Notes under the pieces: generated by a model
The model's database searches: none
Seen by the model: the letters and a program-made list of their open reading frames with translations, nothing else
Told to the model about the DNA's origin: nothing
Program-made: the position numbers and the translations under genes
Shown here: one piece after another, positions 6,245 to 14,127 of the stretch
How positions within the stretch are numbered: position 1 is the first letter of the stretch
How the letters are laid out: each line of letters starts with the position of its first letter
Origin: an uncultured Alphaproteobacteria bacterium
GTDB taxonomy: Bacteria > Pseudomonadota > Alphaproteobacteria > CAAHEQ01 > UBA3637
Direction of reading: 5' to 3'
Assembly (NCBI GenBank): GCA_949286465.1
Contig: CASECI010000032.1
Span: forward strand, 1 to 41,428
Length of the DNA stretch: 41,428 nt

Positions 6245-8372
6245 ATTGACAAGTTTGACTGTTTTCATTCCACATATGTCCATTTTTGCAACATATTTTA
6301 GCATTAAAGACATTTGTATAGATCGTTCCGTCACAAACACAGTTTAATACCTCAGCATTATTTTCACACGCTGTCTTACAGATACCATTTTCATCTGCAG
6401 TTTGTCCATCTGGGCAGTTAATAAGTGTACATCCACCATTAGCAAATGTATGCCCAGGAGCACAGCAGTGTCCATTTGTTTCTGAACCTTTACATACACA
6501 TGTATCTGTTAACGGAGCGTTATAAAGGCAATATTTTTTCCCAGTTTCTTCATCTATAGGGGCACATTCTTCTAAGATAGGATTTTGACAAACGCCATCA
6601 TAAGTGCAAGCAGTTCCACATTTTTGATTTTTATAAAAGCATTGTACAAAAGAGGCTTGAGAATAATAAGAACACATCATATCTCCATTTACACATCCCC
6701 AACGATTTGTAATAGGGATATAACTGAATGTTGTTCCAGCCGGACATCCTGGATCATAACAAGATCCTGTATCACATCCTGTTCCCGTAGGTTTACATAA
6801 GTTTCCGCAAATTGTGTCTTCTCGATAACATGTCGAGGCAGTGGAATATCCTTCACAACAGACATTTTGTGAATCACAACACATTTCTTTTTCTTGATCA
6901 TAAGTAAACCCAGTAGCACAAAGAACCTCATCACAGGCTCCGTTGCAAGAAGGAGGGTCTTGACATGAGCCAGAACATTGGACGCCAGTAGAAGAATAAC
7001 ATTCCCAATGTGTTATTGTATCAACGTTAAAGATCGGATAGCAATAAACGCCGTTGTTAAAAGCACAAGAAGATAACAAGGTCGGTTCAGTGAAATTACC
7101 TTCTACACTAGAACAGACACTTGGAGTACAGGTTCCTACAATTCTGGAACCATTTAATGTGCTTGTCTGTGCACAAGGATATAAGGAATCTGTTCCAAAG
7201 CAAAAGGCGTATCGTCCCCGCCAATAACAATCCCAGTTCGGAATAGATAATTTACATCCCCAATACCATTCTCCTCCAAGCCTTTTATAATTGGTAAAAG
7301 TAAAGGAATCTTCTCCGAGTTCTGCAGGGCAGGCACTTGGTCTACAAATGCCAACGTCACAAGAAACTGTTTGGATGTTATCTATATTTGTACAGTTCGT
7401 TCCACATCTTATATCATTAATATAGCAAGCACCATTTTCGCCTGTACAGTAAAATCTTTGGCATTGTCCTGCGACATAGATATATCCTTCAGGGCAAGCA
7501 CAGGTATCAGCATTAGTTCCTTCAAGACAGATGCACGCACAGCTATCCGGATCTCTTGTACCTGTCATACCGGAACCGCTGCATTGAGGATGACAGGTGT
7601 TATTACACATATCATATCCCTCATCACATTCACATGAGCAAGTTTCACTATTCCAAGTCGCATTTTCTGGGCATTCTTGAGGTTCACAAACACAATCGCA
7701 TGTTTCTGGGTCTCTTGTAAAGCCTTCCTGACAAGTTGTATAACAGTTTCCTTGACATTCAGTATATCCAGGGGCACATTGACAAACACCAGATCTACAA
7801 ACTTCTTTAGGGCCACATAAGTTATCATTATCTCTACATACACCTGTCTCACAGGATTGGCATCCTTCGCAATTACATTCTTCAGGTATGGCACTAGAAG
7901 GCTTAGAGATAGATAATCCATCATAGGAAAAAACAAAGGTATTGTCATTTCCACAATTGGAAGAAAGAAGGTCATCATTTAAAGTGACGGAATGTGGAAT
8001 AGGAAAAGACATATCTTGTAATCTTTTACAAACCCGTTCAGGAACATGGGCGGCGATAATATCATATCCATTTCCGGCTGTCTTTTTATGTTGATAAGTA
8101 ATATTTTCAACGACCTCATCAAAACCAGCTAAAGCATAAGTAGCTCCTTCGGCTGTTTGACGAACAATAGCATTAGCAAAAGAAGCGTTCGCTCTTAAGT
8201 CAACTTGTTTATAAATTTGATTGGCTCTATGTTTAGAAATAGCAAAAGTATATCCAGCAATTCCTCCGATTGTCAAAATTCCCATAATAGCTAAAACAGC
8301 CAGCATCTCTATCATACTGCGACCGTTTTGTGAAAATAAAGAAAAATTAGGAATTCTTTTGTCCTTAAACAT
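6243..8372 (-). CDS. Prepilin-like leader plus Cys-rich repeat surface protein, copy 2
   Basis: A 709-aa paralogue of the gene at 91-2304. The prepilin-like site is G17-R18-S-M-I-E22 followed by the same hydrophobic helix and pilin-like segment. Residues to about 305 and the last 74 residues are nearly identical to copy 1; the centre (about 306-635) is also Cys-rich but does not align by eye. Exact DNA matches include 57 bp (7729-7785 with 1616-1672) and 80 bp (6295-6374 with 143-222), which indicates recent duplication or gene conversion. AAGGAG lies seven bases before the ATG. It has no poly-C tract, so it would be constitutively in frame. It is inserted between the 3' ends of infC and pheT, which are near neighbours in many bacteria. 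Surface location is inferred; function unknown. Confidence 0.85.
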   Translation of the reverse strand: MFKDKRIPNFSLFSQNGRSMIEMLAVLAIMGILTIGGIAGYTFAISKHRANQIYKQVDLRANASFANAIVRQTAEGATYALAGFDEVVENITYQHKKTAGNGYDIIAAHVPERVCKRLQDMSFPIPHSVTLNDDLLSSNCGNDNTFVFSYDGLSISKPSSAIPEECNCEGCQSCETGVCRDNDNLCGPKEVCRSGVCQCAPGYTECQGNCYTTCQEGFTRDPETCDCVCEPQECPENATWNSETCSCECDEGYDMCNNTCHPQCSGSGMTGTRDPDSCACICLEGTNADTCACPEGYIYVAGQCQRFYCTGENGACYINDIRCGTNCTNIDNIQTVSCDVGICRPSACPAELGEDSFTFTNYKRLGGEWYWGCKLSIPNWDCYWRGRYAFCFGTDSLYPCAQTSTLNGSRIVGTCTPSVCSSVEGNFTEPTLLSSCAFNNGVYCYPIFNVDTITHWECYSSTGVQCSGSCQDPPSCNGACDEVLCATGFTYDQEKEMCCDSQNVCCEGYSTASTCYREDTICGNLCKPTGTGCDTGSCYDPGCPAGTTFSYIPITNRWGCVNGDMMCSYYSQASFVQCFYKNQKCGTACTYDGVCQNPILEECAPIDEETGKKYCLYNAPLTDTCVCKGSETNGHCCAPGHTFANGGCTLINCPDGQTADENGICKTACENNAEVLNCVCDGTIYTNVFNAKICCKNGHMWNENSQTCQ

Positions 8373-8402
8373 TTAAATACTCCTTATCCTTATCTATTAG
8401 TA

Positions 8403-8431
8403 TTTTTATGAAATTTATAAAATATTGTCAA
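8403..8431 (-). promoter_or_regulatory. Candidate promoter of Cys-rich copy 2
   Basis: Minus strand TTGACA (8431-8426), 17 bases, then TAAAAA (8408-8403). The -35 abuts the pheT terminator. The -10 is only a fair match. Confidence 0.4.
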
Positions 8432-8433
8432 TC

Positions 8434-8461
8434 AAAAAGCCGTCCAAATGGGCGGCTTTTT
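8434..8461 (-). terminator. Terminator of the pheST operon
   Basis: A 12-bp stem, AAAAAGCCGTCC (8434-8445) with GGGCGGCTTTTT (8450-8461), with one G-U pair and a four-base loop. It lies 11 bases beyond the pheT stop. Confidence 0.85.
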
Positions 8462-8472
8462 GATACATGGAC

Positions 8473-10833
8473 TTACGAACGAAGTTCCGCGCCTGTATTT
8501 TTATTGACACAGGCAACAATTCTTCGCGATAAGCTATCTATTTCTTCTTCTGTTAATGTTTTTTCTTTAGGCTGAATAATAACTTCTATTGCTAAAGATT
8601 TTTTACCTAGAGGTAATTTATCTCCTTCGTATACATCGAAAATGTGAACATCATGAATGAGTTCTTTATCAACAGAATGAATAGCACTCAAAAGTTTAGA
8701 GGCTTCTACTTTTTTATCCATAACAAAAGCAAAATCTCTAGATAAAGGCATTAAGTTTGATGCGTTTAAAGGTTTTTGAGTTTTTGTTTTTGCTTTAGGC
8801 ATTGGAATATTGTCCAGATAAATTTCGCATGCGACAACAGGAACTTTTATATCAAATGCAGCTAAAATTTTAGGATGAATTTCTCCAAAGTAAGCCAATA
8901 CATTTTTTCCAAGGGTAAAACTTCCAGAGCGACCTGGATGGTACCACGATGGAGCTTGTTTATATATTTGTGCATTTGCAGGAGCGTCAGCAGCAGCAAG
9001 ACCAATTAAGGCATCTGATTTTGCGTCAAAACAATCTACGTTTCTACTTTTTTCATTCCAGTGACGTTCGTGATTAACTCCGGCTCTTAGCGTACAAGCA
9101 ACCATGCGTTGTTGTCCTGGTTGAACGCCAAAGAATTCTGGGCCAACTTCGAAAAGTTGAACGCCTGTTTGACCTCTGTCTAAATTTCGTTTGGCAGCGG
9201 ATAACAGGTTAGGAATTAAACTTGGACGCATTTCATTTAAGTCAGAAGCAATCGGATTTTGAATCATAACTTTCTTACTGTTAAAAAGGTCGGCTAAAGT
9301 ACTATCCATAAATGACCAAGTGACAGCTTGACATAAGCCTGCACTTGCTAAAGCACGACGAACAGCAACTTCTCTTTTTTGTGTCGGGGTCAGTGTAGAA
9401 ATAACAATATCTTCTGAACGCATAGACAAGGATGGTAATTTATCATAGCCAGCTATTCGAACAATTTCTTCGACAATATCATTAGGTCCAAATACGTCAT
9501 TATAACGCCATGATGGAACTGTAATTTTATTACCATCTATATAAAAGCCAAGCTTTTCTAAAATAGCAGAAGACTCTGAAGGACTTAAATCAATTCCACA
9601 TAATTTCTTAACAAGGTTGAAATCAAAATGAATAAGACGCGTTGTCTTTGGCTCCTGTCCAGCGATGACGAGCTCAGAAGCTTCTCCGCCACATAAATCA
9701 AGAATCATTCGGGTTGCGTTCTCATTACCTTGAATTGTAGACATAGCGTCAACACCTCTTTCAAAACGCGAACGAGAATCTGATTCTGCATTAAGAGAAC
9801 GGCCCGTTTTAGCTATTGAAAGGGGTTCAAAATAAGCAGCTTCTAAGAAAACATTTACTGTTTCTTTAGACACAGCTGTATCAATCCCGCCCATGACACC
9901 AGCAATACTTTGTGCATTTTTATCATCGGCAACAACAACCATACCTTCTGATAAAGTATATTCTTTATCATCTAAAGTTTTTATTTTCTCTCCATTTTTA
10001 GCAGACCGAACAGTGATATTGCCAGTTAATTTATCTGCATCGAAAACGTGAAGAGGCCGACATTCTCCTATGTTAAAATAATTGGTAATATCAACTAATG
10101 TCGAAATAGGCCGCAAGCCCACAGATAATAATTTCTGTTTTAACCAGTCAGGGCTTTCTCCATTTTTTACACCTTTAATATAACGTCCGACAAAAACAGG
10201 ACAATCAGAGGTCGTAATGTTGACTGAAATAGGGCTTTTAAACGTTCCTTTAATGGATGGGGCATCTGTATTTTTATAGGCACCAATTCCTGTAGCGGCT
10301 AAATCTCTTGCGATTCCTTTAACCCCGAAGCAATCTCCTCGATTAGGCGTGACATTAACGTCAAAAACAACATCAGGTTTTAAAACATCGATAAAAGGGG
10401 TTCCAGCAGGAGCATCTGTATTCAGTTCAATAATACCTGTATGGTCATCGCCTAAGCATAACTCATCTTCGGCACACATCATGCCTTGACTTTCAATGCC
10501 TCGAATAACGCCTTTTTGTAAGATTTCATTAAATTTAGGAATATTTGTTCCAGGTAAAGCTAAAACACCTTTCATCCCAACTTTACAATTAGGTGCCCCA
10601 CAGACAATTTGAAGAGCTTCTTTGCCTGTCCAAACAGTTAGCAAATTTAATTTATCTGCATTGGGATGTTTTTCAACAGTTTTTATTTCTGCGACAATAA
10701 AGCCTTTTAAGGTTGTTGCTTTGTCTTCAATTTCCTCAACTTCTAAACCAATCGCAGTAAGCGTATCTGCAATTTCATTGACAGAGGCTGTTGTGTCTAG
10801 ATAATTTTTTAACCAAGATAAAGAGAATTTCAT
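8473..10833 (-). CDS. pheT: Phenylalanyl-tRNA synthetase beta subunit
   Basis: A 786-aa protein, normal for bacterial PheT. The alpha2-beta2 synthetase charges tRNA-Phe; the beta subunit binds tRNA and edits mischarged Tyr. In order: the EMAP/OB-like tRNA-binding domain (about 40-150, with HPNADKLNLLTVW and QIVCGAPN), the B3/B4 editing region (about 210-385, with RPISTLVDITNY and GVMGG), B5 (about 400-470), the catalytic-like core, and the C-terminal anticodon-binding FDX-ACB domain (about 690-785, with LPLSRDFAFVMDK). Its ATG overlaps the pheS stop as ATGA, so the two are translationally coupled. A strong terminator follows. Confidence 0.97.
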   Translation of the reverse strand: MKFSLSWLKNYLDTTASVNEIADTLTAIGLEVEEIEDKATTLKGFIVAEIKTVEKHPNADKLNLLTVWTGKEALQIVCGAPNCKVGMKGVLALPGTNIPKFNEILQKGVIRGIESQGMMCAEDELCLGDDHTGIIELNTDAPAGTPFIDVLKPDVVFDVNVTPNRGDCFGVKGIARDLAATGIGAYKNTDAPSIKGTFKSPISVNITTSDCPVFVGRYIKGVKNGESPDWLKQKLLSVGLRPISTLVDITNYFNIGECRPLHVFDADKLTGNITVRSAKNGEKIKTLDDKEYTLSEGMVVVADDKNAQSIAGVMGGIDTAVSKETVNVFLEAAYFEPLSIAKTGRSLNAESDSRSRFERGVDAMSTIQGNENATRMILDLCGGEASELVIAGQEPKTTRLIHFDFNLVKKLCGIDLSPSESSAILEKLGFYIDGNKITVPSWRYNDVFGPNDIVEEIVRIAGYDKLPSLSMRSEDIVISTLTPTQKREVAVRRALASAGLCQAVTWSFMDSTLADLFNSKKVMIQNPIASDLNEMRPSLIPNLLSAAKRNLDRGQTGVQLFEVGPEFFGVQPGQQRMVACTLRAGVNHERHWNEKSRNVDCFDAKSDALIGLAAADAPANAQIYKQAPSWYHPGRSGSFTLGKNVLAYFGEIHPKILAAFDIKVPVVACEIYLDNIPMPKAKTKTQKPLNASNLMPLSRDFAFVMDKKVEASKLLSAIHSVDKELIHDVHIFDVYEGDKLPLGKKSLAIEVIIQPKEKTLTEEEIDSLSRRIVACVNKNTGAELRS

Positions 10834-11915
10834 CGTTTTTGTCCTCCGTTTAAACTTAATCCACTTGTAACTGTTGGAATATCTAAAGGCAAGAAACCAT
10901 AATGCTTAATCCAGCGCATGTCTGCATCAAAGAAAGAACGTAAATCTGGAATACCATATTTCAACATAGCAAAACGGTCAACACCGAATCCAAAAGCAAA
11001 GCCTTGATATTCATTTGGGTCTAAGCCACTATTTTTGATAACATTAGGATGAACCATGCCACATCCTAATACTTCCATCCAGCCTTTTCCTGACTCAATT
11101 TTAAATTCTCCGTTTTCGCGAGAACATCCAATGTCTACTTCAGCAGATGGCTCTGTAAACGGGAAAAATGAAGGCCTAAAGCGCATAGGAACATCATCTA
11201 CTTCAAAGAAGCGTTTCATAAAATCAATAAGAACACCTTTTAAATGGCCCATATTTGTTTCTTTATCTATGACGAGACCTTCTATTTGGTGGAACATCGG
11301 TGTATGAGTCATGTCGTAATCACAACGATATACGCGACCTGGAGCAACGATTCGAATAGGAGGTTGTTTCTTTTCCATTGTACGAATCTGTACAGGAGAG
11401 GTATGTGTTCTTAAAATTAATCCGTCTCCATCTTGCATGAAGAAAGTTGCTTGCATCTGACGTGCTGGATGGTCTTTAGGAAAGTTTAATGCTTCAAAGC
11501 AATGAAAGTCATCTTCAATATCAGGTCCTTCTGCTAACTCAAATCCCATTTGCGCAAAGATTGTTAACATCTCTTCCATGACTTGTGCAATCGGATGAAT
11601 TCGACCTTGTTGTAAGGGTCTTGCTGGGAGTGTAATATCGACAGATTCTGTTGCTAATTTTTGTTCTAGTTCTTTTTCTTCTAAGACTTTCTTCTTAGCA
11701 CCTAAGGCATTGCTAATTTCTGTTTTGATAATGTTTAAAGTTTGTCCAGCTTCTTTTCTTTCTTCAGGAGGAAGTTGACCAAGTGTTTTCATTATCTCTG
11801 TTAGAGAACCTTTTTTACCTAGAACAGAAACGCGAATCTCGTCTAGGGTTGTTAAAGAATGTGCCTCTTCAATACTTTTCAAAATTTGTGGTTTCAGTGT
11901 TTCAAATGTATTCAT
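10830..11915 (-). CDS. pheS: Phenylalanyl-tRNA synthetase alpha subunit
   Basis: The catalytic subunit, 361 aa from the ATG at 11915 (MNTFETLKPQ), chosen because AAGGAA sits just upstream; the open frame extends to 11960 without a ribosome site. It has an N-terminal coiled coil (about 1-90) and then the class II core with motif 2 (GRVYRCDYDMTHTPMFHQIEG) and motif 3 near the end (GFAFGFGVDRFAMLKYG). The family sequence FEALNFPKDHPAR is present. It overlaps pheT by four bases. A terminator-like hairpin lies between rplT and pheS, the position where the E. coli operon has an attenuator, but no Phe-rich leader peptide was seen here. Confidence 0.97.
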   Translation of the reverse strand: MNTFETLKPQILKSIEEAHSLTTLDEIRVSVLGKKGSLTEIMKTLGQLPPEERKEAGQTLNIIKTEISNALGAKKKVLEEKELEQKLATESVDITLPARPLQQGRIHPIAQVMEEMLTIFAQMGFELAEGPDIEDDFHCFEALNFPKDHPARQMQATFFMQDGDGLILRTHTSPVQIRTMEKKQPPIRIVAPGRVYRCDYDMTHTPMFHQIEGLVIDKETNMGHLKGVLIDFMKRFFEVDDVPMRFRPSFFPFTEPSAEVDIGCSRENGEFKIESGKGWMEVLGCGMVHPNVIKNSGLDPNEYQGFAFGFGVDRFAMLKYGIPDLRSFFDADMRWIKHYGFLPLDIPTVTSGLSLNGGQKR

Positions 11916-11961
11916 TGTTCTTTCCTTATTAAGCATGCAGTATGCGGTAGGATATCTCAAT

Positions 11962-11993
11962 AAAAAAGGACCGTCAAGAGGACGGCCCTTTTT
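11962..11993 (-). terminator. Terminator or attenuator between rplT and pheS
   Basis: A stem of about 13 bp (11962-11975 with 11981-11993) with one G-U pair, loop AAGAG, and T run on the minus strand. It lies 18 bases past the rplT stop and about 45 bases before the pheS start. No clear promoter lies between it and pheS, so partial read-through must feed pheST, or a weak promoter was missed. Confidence 0.75.
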
Positions 11994-12010
11994 AATTTTG
12001 AATGCTTTTT

Positions 12011-12370
12011 TTAAGCTTTCAATGCCGCCTTGGCTTTTTCGACCAAACCAGCAAAAGCAGCAGCATCATTCATTGCGATATCTGCGAGAACTTTGCGGTC
12101 CAGCTCAATTCCGGCCTGTTTCAGCCCGCTCATAAATCGAGAATAAGTTAAACCTTGTTCACGGACGCCCGCATTGATACGAGAGATCCATAAAGAGCGG
12201 AATGTTGTTTTTTTCTTGCGACGATCGCGGTAAGCGTATTGTAAGCCTTTTTCGACTTTTTGTTTAGCTACCGTAAAGACGTTTTTATTACGTCCTCTGT
12301 AACCTTTTGCAAGTTTTAAAACTTTATTATGTTTTGCGTGAGCGACAACGCCTCTTTTTACTCTAGCCAT
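12011..12370 (-). CDS. rplT: 50S ribosomal protein L20
   Basis: A 119-aa basic protein with the L20 signature: [24 protein letters not shown] at the N-terminus, then [24 protein letters not shown]20 binds 23S rRNA early in 50S assembly and in several bacteria also represses its own operon. It follows rpmI after an 11-base gap, the conserved rpmI-rplT pair, and is followed by a hairpin before pheS. Confidence 0.98.
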   Translation of the reverse strand: MARVKRGVVAHAKHNKVLKLAKGYRGRNKNVFTVAKQKVEKGLQYAYRDRRKKKTTFRSLWISRINAGVREQGLTYSRFMSGLKQAGIELDRKVLADIAMNDAAAFAGLVEKAKAALKA

Positions 12371-12381
12371 TTTAAAACTCC

Positions 12382-12579
12382 TTATTTACCAAGAATAAAA
12401 CGAATAACAGCTTTAAAGTTGGTCTTATCTAAGATACGACCACCGCGAGCTTGGCGTTTCATCTTTGTTGTTTTGCAGGCTAAACAGTGACGTTTGTAAG
12501 CCGTTGTTCTTTTGATTTTGCCGGTGCCTGTAACGGTAAACCGCTTCTTGGCAGCGCTTTTTGTTTTCATTTTGGGCAT
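12382..12579 (-). CDS. rpmI: 50S ribosomal protein L35
   Basis: A 65-aa very basic protein beginning [14 protein letters not shown], with the L35 core TGTGKIKR and a C-terminal region ending in ILGK. It is the first gene of the minus-strand rpmI-rplT-(pheS-pheT) unit behind the promoter at 12652-12680. In many bacteria infC directly precedes rpmI; here infC is over 6 kb away on the other strand. Confidence 0.98.
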   Translation of the reverse strand: MPKMKTKSAAKKRFTVTGTGKIKRTTAYKRHCLACKTTKMKRQARGGRILDKTNFKAVIRFILGK

Positions 12580-12614
12580 TTGTTTTTCCTTATATTAAAT
12601 TAATCCATCGTCGG

Positions 12615-12632
12615 CAGGCATCCCATTGCCTG
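12615..12632 (-). promoter_or_regulatory. Hairpin in the rpmI leader
   Basis: CAGGCA / TGCCTG with a six-base loop in the roughly 65-base untranslated leader of rpmI-rplT. It has no T run, so it is not a terminator. An L20-binding autoregulatory element is possible because L20 controls this operon in other bacteria, but no pseudoknot could be established by eye. Confidence 0.35.
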
Positions 12633-12651
12633 TTTGACTCGAAAGGTCTCC

Positions 12652-12680
12652 TTTATACATCAAATCAGATAAAATGGCAA
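12652..12680 (-). promoter_or_regulatory. Promoter of the rpmI-rplT operon
   Basis: Minus strand TTGCCA (12680-12675), 17 bases, TATAAA (12657-12652). It is a strong sigma70-like match about 70 bases before the rpmI start. Confidence 0.75.
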
Positions 12681-12897
12681 GACTTTTCACAAGATCTTAT
12701 TCAGGATAAATAATTTATGTTTGTTGAGCCTATCAGGATTCGCGTTTTTTTAGAAAATAATTGTAATAAATATCGTATTGATTTTTGTTTTTTTACTTTA
12801 TCAAAAGATTTTTTTAATGCTTTCGTGTTGTTTTTTAAGGAGTTTTCCTTTTATTTCCTTGCTCTTTTAATTTTGTTAACGATTTGTTAATAATTTC
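12681..12897. other. AT-rich stretch between two divergent promoters, no gene seen
   Basis: The gap from rpmI to the next gene (12580-12984) holds the rpmI leader and promoter on one side and the 12898-12926 promoter on the other. Between them is T-rich sequence with one 58-codon open frame (from 12718) that has a poor ribosome site and a low-complexity Phe-rich translation. I do not call it a gene. Confidence 0.4.
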
Positions 12898-12926
12898 TTG
12901 ACATGAATCTGTGCTTTCGCTAAAAT
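12898..12926 (+). promoter_or_regulatory. Promoter of the unknown gene at 12985
   Basis: TTGACA (12898-12903), 17 bases, TAAAAT (12921-12926). It sits about 60 bases upstream of the ATG. Confidence 0.7.
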
Positions 12927-12984
12927 ACATCTTTCTTGTGTGATATTTTTTGACACAGGATTATCTTAAACTAAGGAGCGTACC

Positions 12985-13773
12985 ATGAAAAGAATAGATG
13001 CGGGAGTATCTGATGAGCAGTCATTGTGGAATGATTTAATCTACAGACAGCCGTCTGATGCGATGGAGGTATTAGGTTTTGCCCCTCTAAAGACTGGAGA
13101 GCCTCTTCTTTATGCAAAATTATATGAATGTCTTATTACTCTTGCTGCATCTAAACGCTTTATGAAAATGGCTCAAAAACTCAAGACGATGGAAGATAAG
13201 GATACATATTTCCTTAAAGCTTTTCCGCTGTCTCGAGTCGATGTTCTAAAACAAAAAAGATTAAAAATGTCTGATCTAGAAAAAACTTTCTTTGATTATG
13301 AGTTAGGAACATCAATTATTTATGCAACTTATTGTAAAGCTTCAGATTTTCAGAATGATAGTATTTTAAAGTCAACAGAAGAGGCAATTCGAGCAATTGC
13401 TACGTTGTATAGAGATCAATTCCATTATACTTCTTTTAAATTTCATAACGCCATGTTTAGTGCAGAGACCATAGAAATGGGTTCACCTCAAGCTAAGGGT
13501 TTGAAGTTAATGGATAATGCTTATGCTAATGACAAGAAAAATTGGAATAACTTTGTTTATTGCTACTCTCTTAAAGACCCAGCTTTTGTAGAAGATTTAT
13601 TTTGGAATACAGTTCGTGAATTTTCTCCTCAAAAATTTAAAGCCGCTCTATTGGATATTGTTCCGGAAATTCAAGATAAATTACTTTTGGAACCTGTTGA
13701 AATTAAAGCTCACTCTAATACAGGGCACATTCCTTTTTGGGTCGGAACACCAAAAACTCGTGTAGAGGCTTAA
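12985..13773 (+). CDS. Conserved-looking protein of unknown function (262 aa)
   Basis: I do not recognise this protein. It has no signal peptide or membrane segment, is predicted largely helical, and is probably cytoplasmic. Aromatic-rich stretches occur at about 100-165 (FFDYELGTSIIYATY, DQFHYTSFKFHNAMF) and the tail ends in HIPFWVGTPKTRVEA. It has its own strong promoter and a good AAGGAG six bases before the ATG, so it is very likely expressed as a single gene. A promoter for the downstream tRNA begins just after its stop. Confidence 0.75.
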   Translation: MKRIDAGVSDEQSLWNDLIYRQPSDAMEVLGFAPLKTGEPLLYAKLYECLITLAASKRFMKMAQKLKTMEDKDTYFLKAFPLSRVDVLKQKRLKMSDLEKTFFDYELGTSIIYATYCKASDFQNDSILKSTEEAIRAIATLYRDQFHYTSFKFHNAMFSAETIEMGSPQAKGLKLMDNAYANDKKNWNNFVYCYSLKDPAFVEDLFWNTVREFSPQKFKAALLDIVPEIQDKLLLEPVEIKAHSNTGHIPFWVGTPKTRVEA

Positions 13774-13781
13774 AAAAAGTC

Positions 13782-13810
13782 TTGCATTTATTTTTAGAAT
13801 CGGATATAAC
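13782..13810 (+). promoter_or_regulatory. Promoter of tRNA-Arg
   Basis: TTGCAT (13782-13787), 17 bases, TATAAC (13805-13810), about 60 bases before the mature tRNA 5' end. Confidence 0.5.
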
Positions 13811-13871
13811 ATCTTTCATTCGCCTGATGAGTGGTTATTGTTTGTTTAATTGGCTTGTCAGGGATGCTTAT

Positions 13872-13948
13872 GCGCTCATAGCTCAACTGGATAGAGCATC
13901 TGACTACGGATCAGAAGGCTGGGGATTCGAATTCTCCTGAGCGCGCCA
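13872..13948 (+). tRNA. tRNA-Arg (anticodon ACG)
   Basis: A complete 77-base cloverleaf: acceptor GCGCTCA / TGAGCGC, D-arm GCTC..GAGC, anticodon arm TCTGA-CTACGGA-TCAGA with ACG, T-arm GGGGA-TTCGAAT-TCTCC with one G-U pair, discriminator G and encoded CCA. A34 would be deaminated to inosine to read CGU/CGC/CGA. A strong terminator follows. Confidence 0.97.
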
Positions 13949-13951
13949 CTT

Positions 13952-13980
13952 AAAGCAGGATATAAAATCCTGCTTTTTTT
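13952..13980 (+). terminator. Terminator of tRNA-Arg
   Basis: GCAGGAT (13955-13961) pairs with ATCCTGC (13967-13973), extended by an A/T pair run, followed by seven or more T. Confidence 0.85.
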
Positions 13981-14067
13981 ATATCTGATGGTGAAAGTCT
14001 AATGTAGATTAGGTTTTGTGTTAGGTATCAGGTCTTTCTATGAAATCTCTTTGCTTTGTAGAAAATA

Positions 14068-14112
14068 TTGACAAAATTGTTAAAATGAGTTATGTCTACT
14101 TATTATAAGTAG
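14068..14112 (+). promoter_or_regulatory. Promoter with perfect palindrome at the transcript start
   Basis: TTGACA (14068-14073), 17 bases, TATGTC (14091-14096). Immediately after, CTACTTAT-T-ATAAGTAG (14096-14112) is a perfect inverted repeat of 8-bp arms covering the expected start site and ending 15 bases before the ATG at 14128. This is a suitable place for a repressor or a 5'-end mRNA hairpin. Confidence 0.5.
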
Positions 14113-14127
14113 AGAGATATTGGAATT

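Noticed and set aside
12718..12894. 58-codon open frame in the gap upstream of the gene at 12985
   Set aside because: Weak ribosome site, Phe-rich low-complexity translation typical of T-rich non-coding DNA, and it runs toward the promoter of the next gene.
13737..13940. 67-codon frame running through tRNA-Arg
   Set aside because: It covers the tRNA and the end of the preceding gene in another frame.
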